Source: an uncultured Selenomonadales bacterium
GTDB lineage: Bacteria; Bacillota; Negativicutes; Selenomonadales; Selenomonadaceae
DNA length: 64,000 nucleotides
Direction of reading: 5' to 3'
Assembly (NCBI GenBank): GCA_900321035.1
Contig: ONUH01000010.1
Span: 629 to 64,628, forward strand
In this document: positions 1 to 6,695 of the stretch, in pieces
Position numbering within the stretch: the stretch's first letter is position 1
How the letters are laid out: each line of letters opens with the position of its first letter
Made by a program: the position numbers and the translations under genes
Notes under the pieces: generated by a model
Databases searched by the model: none
The model's input: the letters and a program-made list of their open reading frames with translations, nothing else
What the model was told of the DNA's origin: nothing

Positions 1-58
1 TGAAGTGACGCGCCCGCGCCTTTTATCTTCACTCTCCACTCTTAACTCTTCACTCTGC
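1..58. repeat. Heptamer hairpin, right part, in CRISPR array
   Basis: This is the 3' portion of the heptamer-hairpin insert also seen at 224-309 and 498-576. It ends in tandem TTCACTC/TCCACTC units directly before a degenerate CRISPR repeat. Its left part lies outside the window. Confidence 0.8.
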
Positions 59-151
59 CTTTCAAAACCGCAAGCGGTAATAGGGTGAATGCAACACGCA
101 ATGCACCTTATTCGTCTGTACTTGGAGGGGTTTCAATACCGCAAGCGGTAA

Positions 152-209
152 ACCTGTTCACTAGGCGCGCGCTTCGCCTTCGGCTCGCGCTCTCTAAGTG
201 CTCTCGCGA
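152..209. repeat. REP-like palindrome splitting a CRISPR repeat
   Basis: 58 nt separate the two halves of one CRISPR repeat (130-151 and 210-223). The insert is an imperfect palindrome: CACTAGGCGCGCGC on the left, a CGCCTTCGGC core, and GCGCTCTCTAAGTG on the right. It sits just after the repeat's own ACCGCAAGCGGT stem. No target duplication is obvious. Confidence 0.8.
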
Positions 210-223
210 TAGGGTGCATGCAA

Positions 224-309
224 GAAAGAGTAGAGTGTGGAGAGTGAAGAGTGAAGTGACGCGCCCGCGCCTTTTATCTCCACTCTCCACTCTTAACTCT
301 TCACTCTGC
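224..309. repeat. Heptamer hairpin in place of a CRISPR spacer
   Basis: The left arm holds AGAGTGG/AGAGTGA-type units, the loop is GC-rich, and the right arm holds TCCACTC/TTCACTC units. It fills the spacer position between the split repeat ending at 223 and the repeat at 310-346, with 86 nt where spacers are normally 32-38. Confidence 0.8.
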
Positions 310-369
310 CTTTCAAAACCGCAAGCGGTAATAGGGTGCATGCAACGGTTTCAATACCGCAAGCGGTAA

Positions 370-483
370 ACCTGTTCACTAGGCGCGCGCTTCGCCTTCG
401 GCTCGCGCTTGCCAAGTGTTCATGCATGCGTCGCACTAAATTCGCGCTACGCTGACGCTCGCGCTTATTAAGTGCTCTCGCGA
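370..483. repeat. Double REP-like palindrome splitting a CRISPR repeat
   Basis: Same position within the repeat as the insert at 152-209, but longer (114 nt). It contains two successive CACTA...AAGTG palindromes separated by TTCATGCATGCGTCG. The flanking repeat halves are 348-369 and 484-497. Confidence 0.78.
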
Positions 484-497
484 TAGGGTGCATGCAA

Positions 498-576
498 GAA
501 AGAGTGGAGTGTGGAGAGTGAAGAGTGAAGTGACGCGCCCGCGTCTTTTATCTTCACTCTCCACTCTTCACTCTGC
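498..576. repeat. Heptamer hairpin in place of a CRISPR spacer
   Basis: Near-identical to 224-309 but lacking one right-arm heptamer (79 nt). It again lies between a split repeat and a degenerate repeat that begins with C instead of G. Confidence 0.8.
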
Positions 577-969
577 CTTTCAAAACCGCAAGCGGTAATA
601 GGGTGCATGCAACACCATCTTCAAAGGGCTGTTTGGATGCCAGCCGAATCCGTTTCAATACCGTAAACGGTAATAGGGTGCATGCAACGTCGAAGGCGAG
701 GACTCCACAGGCAGGAAGTATTGGTTTCAATACCGTAAACGGTAATAGGGTGCATGCAACTACTCTTTCGGAACGATGAGGCTTTCGGAGACGTTTCAAT
801 ACCGCAAGCGGTAATAGGGTGCATGCAACACGAGCTCTTGATTCCGCCGCGCGAATATTTCAAGTTTCAATACCGCAAGCGGTAATAGGGTGCATGCAAC
901 AATACAATGCACTCCCGCGCGGGCGCACAAGTGTTTCAATACCGCAAGCGGTAATAGGGTGCATGCAAC

Positions 970-1260
970 TCTGTGTCCCGGAGCCCTTGTGGGACAAGCC
1001 CTCAAAATGGGGTTTTGGTCAAGAAACGTCATTTTCGATCGTTTTTGCCATTTTCGAACATGGACATCGTTTCAAATTTCTCTAAAAAATAGGCTCCAAG
1101 CCCGTAACAGTCCACTGGACTGTTACGCCCATAAGGCTTTTCAATGTCCACGACAAAATTGGTCAGGTTTTTGTGCGTTGGCAAAGTTTTATTGCTTTTT
1201 CACACAATTAACTGCCGACTATATTATACAGTCTTTTGGACATGATTACAATCTTTTTTC
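970..1260 (-). promoter_or_regulatory. CRISPR leader
   Basis: This AT-rich, gene-free stretch lies between the last intact repeat (933-969) and the terminator of the cas operon. On the minus strand it holds a sigma-A-like promoter: -35 TTGTAA at 1246-1251, a 17-bp spacer, and -10 TATAAT at 1223-1228. A 12-bp inverted repeat at 1103-1127 follows. Position, composition and promoter direction all agree with a leader driving the array leftward. Confidence 0.8.
1103..1127. promoter_or_regulatory. Perfect 12-bp inverted repeat in CRISPR leader
   Basis: CGTAACAGTCCA and its complement are separated by one base. On the minus strand it is followed by a short GGCT/AGCC stem and a T-rich run. It could be a protein-binding operator, an integration-host-type leader motif or an attenuator; the sequence alone does not decide. 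Confidence 0.5.
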
Positions 1261-1261
1261 G

Positions 1262-1293
1262 CAAAAAAATACCGCGAGGCGTTCGCTTCGCGG
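1262..1293 (-). terminator. Rho-independent terminator of the cas operon
   Basis: Arms CCGCGAGGCG (1272-1281) and CGCTTCGCGG (1284-1293) form a 10-bp stem with one wobble pair. On the minus strand a run of seven T follows. It lies after the cas1 relic and before the leader promoter. Confidence 0.8.
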
Positions 1294-1307
1294 CAAAAGA
1301 ATTTTTG

Positions 1308-1338
1308 ATCAGAAAATCAGAATTTCTGATTTTCTGAT
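1308..1338. repeat. AT-rich perfect inverted repeat
   Basis: ATCAGAAAATCAGAA and its exact complement are separated by one base, and the right arm is followed by another TTTCTGATT unit. It lies between the cas1 relic stop codon and the terminator. Function unknown. Confidence 0.5.
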
Positions 1339-1357
1339 TTTCTGATTAAATTTTTTG

Positions 1358-1666
1358 TTATGCGCTTTTTGTTCCTTCTTCCGGCTCATCGTCCGGGGCG
1401 TCCTCACTCGTGAGGCCGAGCTTCTTTTGAAGGCCGAGGGCATAAAGTGCGAATTCATAGATTTCGTGACGGATGTGTTCGCGGGGCGAGCGTCCTTCAA
1501 AGCGCTCGACGGGAGCAGCGATTTCTTCTTCATAAAGCGCGTACCATGAGCGGCGGGCGTCCCCCGAGAGCCAGCAGCCGCCGTCACTTTCGTGGAAGTC
1601 TTTCGGCTGGAAGGCGTGGCAGTTGAGCACTTTCAAGACGAAATGGTCAATGATTTCATGGCGGAA
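1358..1666 (-). pseudogene. Cas1 C-terminal relic (CRISPR adaptation integrase)
   Basis: About 102 codons resemble the C-terminal end of Cas1. They run FRHEIIDHFVLKVLNC, then KDFHESDGGCWLS, then RRSWYALYEEE, then REHIRHEIYEFALYAL, matching the family pattern of an FR..i.D..vl.llN helix, a DF...GG..L..e.r..f turn, and a final helix where the array-processing domain ends. No in-frame ATG or upstream Cas1 body exists, because the preceding 117 bp up to the cas6 stop is non-coding. The N-terminal domain and most of the catalytic helical domain are missing, so it cannot integrate spacers. The reading frame is still open to a natural stop, which suggests a recent deletion. No cas2 is seen. The Cas1 call rests on remembered family patterns, not an alignment. 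Confidence 0.68.
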
Positions 1667-1782
1667 GCCTATTATACGACAAAAAATTTTTTCATGTTGG
1701 AATTCTTGGAAAAACCGAAAAAAATATCCGCCGAGGGGAAAATCCGCCCGACGGATACTTTTTTGTGGTAGAATATTTTGTT

Positions 1783-2595
1783 TTATCGGTAGGTCGTTCG
1801 CGTCTGCCCCAGCCCCTGCCCGGTAAGACGGCCCACGCCGGAGAATACGGCAAACTGACCGAGGAGCAGGAAGACCTGCCGCGCTTCCATGGGCAGTGCG
1901 GAAAGGTCGTAGGCAAAGCGCCCGACGAAGCCGGTGACGCTCCTGTCGCGTCCGAAGAAGACGCGGCGCGTCTCCCCCCGCCAGGAGATGGGCCGGACGC
2001 GCTCGGCGTCGGCGCGGATCTCGTTCCTGTCGATGGCGGCGGAAAGTTCCGCGGCGGTCCATTTGTCCGCGAGGGAGGAGAAGACCAGCGCGGGAACGGG
2101 CAGCGGATAGTCGCCTTGGTCCACGCGAAAGGCTACGGGCGTCAGAAAGCGGAATTCGACGGAGCGCACCGATTCCTCAGCGAGGCACGCGCCGATCAGC
2201 TCCGTCTCGTCCAATACGCCGACGTCTGGCCGCTCGCCGCTGTCGGCAATGACGCGGCGCAGGGCAAGGCGAAGCCGCCCGACCTGCACGACGCTTCCCT
2301 GCGGTACGGAGAGAAGCGCGCGAAGCACCGCTTCGTCGAGGGCGGCGACGCGCCAATAGACGACGTCGCCCGCGTGCACGAGCCTGTCGCGCCCGACTTT
2401 CGGCGCGTCCGGCGGAAGGTCCAGCGGCGCGACGGAGAAGGGCTTGACGGTCGTGCCGTCATGGAGCAGCGCGGCGAGCCCGGGGCTGGCCGCGTCGATG
2501 AGCGAGAAGAGCGCGCCATGCAGCAGCCGCCCCTGCGCGTCGGAAACGCGTTCCCCGTTTTCCGCGGAGAGCTCGAAGACGACGGCGCCGATCAT
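1783..2595 (-). CDS. cas6: Cas6 pre-crRNA endoribonuclease
   Basis: Cas6 of type III systems cuts the array transcript within each repeat, leaving an 8-nt 5' tag on the crRNA. At 270 aa this is a normal length for the COG5551-like group. The C-terminal segment has the RAMP signature: an aromatic stretch GFVGRFAYDLSALP near 225-238, then LGQFAVFSGVGRLTGQGLGQ with the glycine-rich loop that contacts RNA. The start ATG overlaps the stop of the upstream cas7-like gene by 4 nt (ATGA), so translation is probably coupled. It is the last intact gene of the operon before the cas1 relic. The catalytic histidine cannot be fixed by eye, as Cas6 active sites vary. Confidence 0.9.
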   Translation of the reverse strand: MIGAVVFELSAENGERVSDAQGRLLHGALFSLIDAASPGLAALLHDGTTVKPFSVAPLDLPPDAPKVGRDRLVHAGDVVYWRVAALDEAVLRALLSVPQGSVVQVGRLRLALRRVIADSGERPDVGVLDETELIGACLAEESVRSVEFRFLTPVAFRVDQGDYPLPVPALVFSSLADKWTAAELSAAIDRNEIRADAERVRPISWRGETRRVFFGRDRSVTGFVGRFAYDLSALPMEARQVFLLLGQFAVFSGVGRLTGQGLGQTRTTYR

Positions 2596-4739
2596 GGCTT
2601 GCCTTTCTTCTTATCTTTGGCTTTCCGGTCGCTTTTTACCACTTCGTTGATTTCCGGCAAGCGCGCCCGGCTGATGTATCGGGAATCCACTTCATCCGCC
2701 TTGACATTGCCGGACATGGGAGCGGTTCTCTTGTTCCAATCGGGAATTGCTTTCGTGTTTTCCCAATCCAGCATCTTTGAAAGTTGGTTGCTGATGTGGC
2801 GTTGCTCTCCTGCCCTATCCGGGTGCTTTTCTTCAACATAATTTTTGAAGGCGTGTATATAGTCTTGAACGTCGGCTGGCTTTGCCGGGTCGTTCCAGCC
2901 GTTTTCACCGAAAAGGCGAACGTAATCGGCCGGGGTTTCAATATTGAGCTGCGTGGTAATACGGACGCTTCCAAGTCCCAGCGATTTTGCGTAACCGAGC
3001 TTACAGGCAAGACTCTCCGCGCCGTTTGGATGAAAAACAGTCAGCAAGGCACCGAGTTCTATGTCGCTGAGGTTGCAGAAACGAATCCGGGCGGTGAATG
3101 TGTTGTTTTTGGAGAGCGGCGTGATGTCATGCGTCATCCGTTCTGCCGCTTTTTTGCCCTTGTCCTGATCCTTTTCAGTCTGGGTCGCCCACCATTCCGC
3201 GTTATCTTTATGCCAGTAAAGCTTATAGCCTCGAATGCGCGCGTCTGGGCTACTCCAGTTGATGAGGCTGTCGTTGTCGCCAGATTTGATTTTTTTATCC
3301 TGTTCGAGATAGAGCTGGAAGGATGTGGGGTTTGGTCCAACCAACGGGTGGGTCGGCTGGGTTTTCTCGAAACGGGCTTCTCCTCCCGCCAAGTGCGCGT
3401 CCTCGAAAAAGACGCGGCCGGCCCAAAGCGGTTTTTGTTTTCTGCCGGAGCCGGATGCACTTTTTTGAAGAAAGTTTGCGCCAAATAGTGCATCCGCAAA
3501 GTCAATGACAGGATTCTCCATGCGCTTTATTTCTTCCGGGATGGCATGACCAATGGCGAAGGTATGCGGAACGCGGAAGAAGTGGCCGTGCCCGAAGGCG
3601 CAGACGGGACCGCTCTGTCCGTCCGACAGATAACAACAAGGCGCAATCATCTCAATGTCTTTCGGCGCGTCCGGAGCCATTTTCCAAAGAGCTTTTCCGT
3701 CGATAGCGGCGCCTTTCTTTTTGGGGTCGTCCCCCACAGGATTCAAGAGGTTGACGCCGCGACGATTTTTGTCGTCGCGATATTCCTCCACAACGTCGTC
3801 CCGCACCGGAATTCGATGTTCCTCGTTCCAATCGACGTCAGCGAGGGGATATTGAAGCACGAATTGCTTGCCAATGGAACGCCGACGTGCGCCCGCTGCC
3901 TTGGGGTCCTTTTTTTCTATGCGAGCAGTTTCTTCCAAGTATTTTGTGTATTCGTCCCACGTCTTGAAAAGATGCTTTGTGGTTTTCCCGGAAATGGCGT
4001 AGGCGGCGCCAGCCGTCGGCTCCCATTCCACGCGGACGTCCTTCATTCCCGGCGTGATGGTTTTGCCGAAGGTGCTTTCATATTCGCCAATCAGAAAACG
4101 CTCGGGCTTTTTCCGATCCGCTTTCATGGGGCAGATGGCGTACCCGTCTTTTGTCTTGATCAGAAAGCCTGATTTTGTTTTATTTGTTTTTCCTTCCGTC
4201 ATTCGATCGGCATATAGGTCATGAAGGTCTTTTTGCCACTGAGGCGCGCTGTTTTGCGCCATGATGCAGCGGTAGTAAAGGTGTCGGTCATGAAAGTCGT
4301 CCTCTGGCCGCATAGCGCCAAGAGTATTGATTTTTACAAGATTCTTTATCATGCCACGCAAGGTGCTTCCCGGAATGATGGGCTTGCCCGCCGGCGCGAA
4401 GGTCTTGACGTCGCCCCCGATAAAGATAGGCGTCAGCGTCTGGATTGTTAAGTCGATATAGCCATTTTGTGGAGTGAAATTTTCTACATATTTACGGAAT
4501 GCGGTCCGTGTTTCCTCTTGGTCCCCTTTCACAAAGATATCCCGATAGGCGTCCAAAGGCGAAGGCAGGACCGCGGTCGGCAGATGGACAAAGTTGTATG
4601 GTGCAGTGGCAAGCTTGGGGTCGTACACGTTACTCGAATTGTTTTTCACGGAATTGGTGTTTTCCTTTTTCTGAGGAGGTGTTTTCGGTGCGCTCATCCC
4701 CAATTTTGCCAACATTTCAGGCGTAAATTCAATTCCCAT
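2592..4739 (-). CDS. Large RAMP protein, TIGR03986 type (Cas7 with insertion)
   Basis: Predicted backbone subunit of the type III-D effector. The start ATG at 4739 is chosen because AGGAGG lies 9 nt upstream; a longer frame to 4811 runs into csx19. The product is 715 aa. Residues 121-135 (IIPGSTLRGMIKNLV) are the typical Cas7/RAMP motif after the first strand. Near the C-terminal third, KLGYAKSLGLGSVRI is the glycine-rich RAMP loop. Between them lies a large non-RAMP insertion of several hundred residues. Both ends carry Lys-rich tails. In characterised III-D variants a single Cas7 with a big insertion plays this part, next to Csx19 as here. It overlaps cas6 by 4 nt. Confidence 0.87.
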   Translation of the reverse strand: MGIEFTPEMLAKLGMSAPKTPPQKKENTNSVKNNSSNVYDPKLATAPYNFVHLPTAVLPSPLDAYRDIFVKGDQEETRTAFRKYVENFTPQNGYIDLTIQTLTPIFIGGDVKTFAPAGKPIIPGSTLRGMIKNLVKINTLGAMRPEDDFHDRHLYYRCIMAQNSAPQWQKDLHDLYADRMTEGKTNKTKSGFLIKTKDGYAICPMKADRKKPERFLIGEYESTFGKTITPGMKDVRVEWEPTAGAAYAISGKTTKHLFKTWDEYTKYLEETARIEKKDPKAAGARRRSIGKQFVLQYPLADVDWNEEHRIPVRDDVVEEYRDDKNRRGVNLLNPVGDDPKKKGAAIDGKALWKMAPDAPKDIEMIAPCCYLSDGQSGPVCAFGHGHFFRVPHTFAIGHAIPEEIKRMENPVIDFADALFGANFLQKSASGSGRKQKPLWAGRVFFEDAHLAGGEARFEKTQPTHPLVGPNPTSFQLYLEQDKKIKSGDNDSLINWSSPDARIRGYKLYWHKDNAEWWATQTEKDQDKGKKAAERMTHDITPLSKNNTFTARIRFCNLSDIELGALLTVFHPNGAESLACKLGYAKSLGLGSVRITTQLNIETPADYVRLFGENGWNDPAKPADVQDYIHAFKNYVEEKHPDRAGEQRHISNQLSKMLDWENTKAIPDWNKRTAPMSGNVKADEVDSRYISRARLPEINEVVKSDRKAKDKKKGKP

Positions 4740-4740
4740 G

Positions 4741-5328
4741 TCATTTTCCCTCCTCTGCGCTGGCGATATGGACGAAGCGGTAATCAACGTAGCCGGAGAG
4801 GCCCGTTTCATCGTCGCTTCCCACGTAATTTCTCGTTTGCAGACCGTACCAACGCGCGTCGCCTTCCGCCGGGATGACGAGGCTCAGTTTCCGCAAGCTG
4901 TCCGCAAGGGTGACGCAGCCGCCCTCTGCGCTTTTCCTCTCGCCCCAGAAGCGGGAGAAGCTGTCCACGTAAACGTAAGGCCCGCTCTCGCCCTCGTCCT
5001 TCCGGTAGCGTCCGGCAAAGGCGTCTCCGACGCGCCGGAGATGGAGTTCTTCCGTTTCATTGAATACGCGAAGCTCCTGCCAATATTCGGAGACAAGGGC
5101 TTCATCGGGGGCGATTTTTTCGTCGGGCATGAAGGAGAGCGCGCCGCCCTGCCATCTTCCCCAGACGATTCCCTGCATGAGCCAAAGGACGATGACGGCG
5201 TCGCCCGTCATCGTTTCCCGAAGCAGGGTTTCCAATTCTTCTTTCCCAAGGCTTCGGGAAGGAATATCCCGCACTGCGCCGGTACAGCTTTTCAGTTTCA
5301 AGTAGTCTTTTGCGGTTGCAAGGCTCAT
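4741..5328 (-). CDS. csx19: Csx19, type III-D accessory subunit
   Basis: 195 aa, the usual size for Csx19 (TIGR03984-like). The central segment WLMQGIVWGRWQGG, with alternating hydrophobic and aromatic residues, resembles the family. Csx19 is found only with type III-D modules and is reported as a subunit of III-D effector complexes; its biochemical role is not settled. The gene overlaps the double-Cas7 gene by 4 nt, and one base separates its stop from the next start, placing it inside a tightly coupled operon. Assignment rests on local similarity plus context. Confidence 0.8.
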   Translation of the reverse strand: MSLATAKDYLKLKSCTGAVRDIPSRSLGKEELETLLRETMTGDAVIVLWLMQGIVWGRWQGGALSFMPDEKIAPDEALVSEYWQELRVFNETEELHLRRVGDAFAGRYRKDEGESGPYVYVDSFSRFWGERKSAEGGCVTLADSLRKLSLVIPAEGDARWYGLQTRNYVGSDDETGLSGYVDYRFVHIASAEEGK

Positions 5329-6695
5329 TGTATCGCCTCCTTTTTCGCGTCCTTCAAGAGTTCATCCACATATTCCTGCAATTCTTTACGGCCCTCCGAG
5401 GGATTTCCGTTTTTGTCAAGACGGTAGGTCTTGGCGCCGTATCGGATGACGCCGCCCATACCGCGAAGAACGCCGCGCCCAACGGATTTTTCACCGCCGA
5501 CGGCAACGCGCCCCTGCCACAGGTCGCGGAGCAGGAAGAGCGCGAGGCCGATTTCTTTCGGCTGCGCATTCTTGATTCGAAAACGAAGTTGGACAGCCGA
5601 GTCGTCCTTCTCCTGCCAAAGCGGCTCGTTGTCAAACAGCGCGGATTCCAATGCGCCGCCGGTGAAACGGTCGATGCGGACGCGGGTTTGGCCCGCCTCG
5701 CGAATATTTTGCAAGAGGCTTTCCTCCACCTGGAAGCGGCTCTTTTTCTTGTCGTCATTTTCAGAAAAGCCCATGAGGTCTTTCAGGAAGGAGCTGTCAA
5801 CGCCAAGCCTGCGCAGGATATGCTCTGCCTGATGGCGAAGCACGCCTTTCAGACTCGTTCCAGGCAGGACGTAGCGGTCGCCGCTCATGATGGATACGGC
5901 GTCGTACATCTTATTGTCCTTGCCGGGCACAGCTTTTTGGCGCCCGTAGTCCCGCACGATGATGGAACCGCGCAGGGCAAAGTCCGCCTCCACGACGAGT
6001 TCTTCCGCGGCGGCGAGGCTTTTCCCCGATTTTCCCGTCATGCGGTCGGAGGCGTTTTCCGGCGATGGATCCTCCTGCTCCAGCCAGGAGAATACGTCTT
6101 CTTTTTTATGAAAATCGTAGAAGCCGGATTGGACGTTTTCGGCGTGGACCTTGCCAAAACCTTTGGCGGTAATCGCGCCCAAAGACAGGCCGTCTTCCAT
6201 TTTCTCGCGCAGGAGGAGCAGATTGTCGTAAATCCCTGCCCAGTCGCCTTCATGGCATCGGCGTCGCGTGACGAGAAGCTGGAATTTTCCGTGCGCGCCG
6301 CGTTCCACCGCCTCGTAGTCGTATTTCGCGCCGTCGACGCCGACGCCCGTAACGCCGTCAATGCCGACGCCGTCCCTCGTGACGATTTTCGCGCCGGACA
6401 AGGGAACGTCGTTAACGGCGATCATGCTTTGCCCTTCGTCCATTTCCCCAAACAATGTCTTGACGGCGTTTTTCCCGTCTTCATGAGAGCGCAGGAATTC
6501 CCGCAAAACACCGCAAAGGGAGGTGCCGGGAATGAAGGGGCCTTCTTTCCCCTTCAGCACGCGGATATCCTCGTCGGCCCCGCGGTCGTCCCCACCGTCC
6601 CCAGCTCCGATCAGGAGCGGGGCGTCCAGCACAAGGTCGCCGACGATGAGAACCCGCCCGGTGATTTGCGCCGTGTTTTCATGTTCCTCATACAT
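5325..6695 (-). CDS. Double Cas7 RAMP protein (Cas7-2x)
   Basis: 456 aa with two Cas7/Csm3-like RAMP domains in tandem. The first shows FIPGTSLCGVLREFL at about 54-68 and the second YVLPGTSLKGVLRHQ at about 276-290, each the helix following strand one of the fold. In the second domain VRIDRFTGGALE (339-350) matches the Cas7 thumb loop that holds the Asp used for target-RNA cleavage. VGGEKSVGRG near the end is the glycine-rich loop. A fused Cas7 pair is typical of III-D variants related to the ancestor of III-E. It overlaps csx10 by 8 nt and csx19 by 4 nt. Likely role: crRNA-binding backbone with at least one target-RNA cleavage site. Confidence 0.87.
   Translation of the reverse strand: MYEEHENTAQITGRVLIVGDLVLDAPLLIGAGDGGDDRGADEDIRVLKGKEGPFIPGTSLCGVLREFLRSHEDGKNAVKTLFGEMDEGQSMIAVNDVPLSGAKIVTRDGVGIDGVTGVGVDGAKYDYEAVERGAHGKFQLLVTRRRCHEGDWAGIYDNLLLLREKMEDGLSLGAITAKGFGKVHAENVQSGFYDFHKKEDVFSWLEQEDPSPENASDRMTGKSGKSLAAAEELVVEADFALRGSIIVRDYGRQKAVPGKDNKMYDAVSIMSGDRYVLPGTSLKGVLRHQAEHILRRLGVDSSFLKDLMGFSENDDKKKSRFQVEESLLQNIREAGQTRVRIDRFTGGALESALFDNEPLWQEKDDSAVQLRFRIKNAQPKEIGLALFLLRDLWQGRVAVGGEKSVGRGVLRGMGGVIRYGAKTYRLDKNGNPSEGRKELQEYVDELLKDAKKEAIQ

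Larger units (their letters stand above)
59..969 (-). CRISPR. Type III-D CRISPR array, leader on the right
   Basis: The repeat is 37 nt. Read on the minus strand it begins GTTGCATGCACCC and ends GGTATTGAAAC, the usual 3' end of type I/III repeats that yields an AUUGAAAC crRNA tag. Intact units lie at 577-613, 652-688, 724-760, 793-829, 864-900 and 933-969, with spacers of 32-38 nt. Repeats at 59-95 and 310-346 carry substitutions. Repeats starting at 130 and 348 are split by insertions. Two units (652 and 724) carry a compensated change in the palindromic stem (ACCGTAAACGGT). Clean repeats at the right and degenerate ones at the left fit transcription leftward from the leader. The array probably continues past the left edge, because positions 1-58 are the right part of an insert seen twice more. 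Confidence 0.97.

Noticed and set aside
819-1345. Open frames across the CRISPR array and leader
   Set aside because: They consist of repeat translations or AT-rich leader with no ribosome site or family likeness.
1667-2062. Upstream extension of the cas1 relic frame
   Set aside because: It reads antisense-like Arg/Pro-rich sequence through cas6 in another frame; only codons from about 1666 downward look like Cas1.
1765-2841. Long plus-strand frame opposite cas6
   Set aside because: Mirror frame of the GC-rich minus-strand genes; no motif and no start site.
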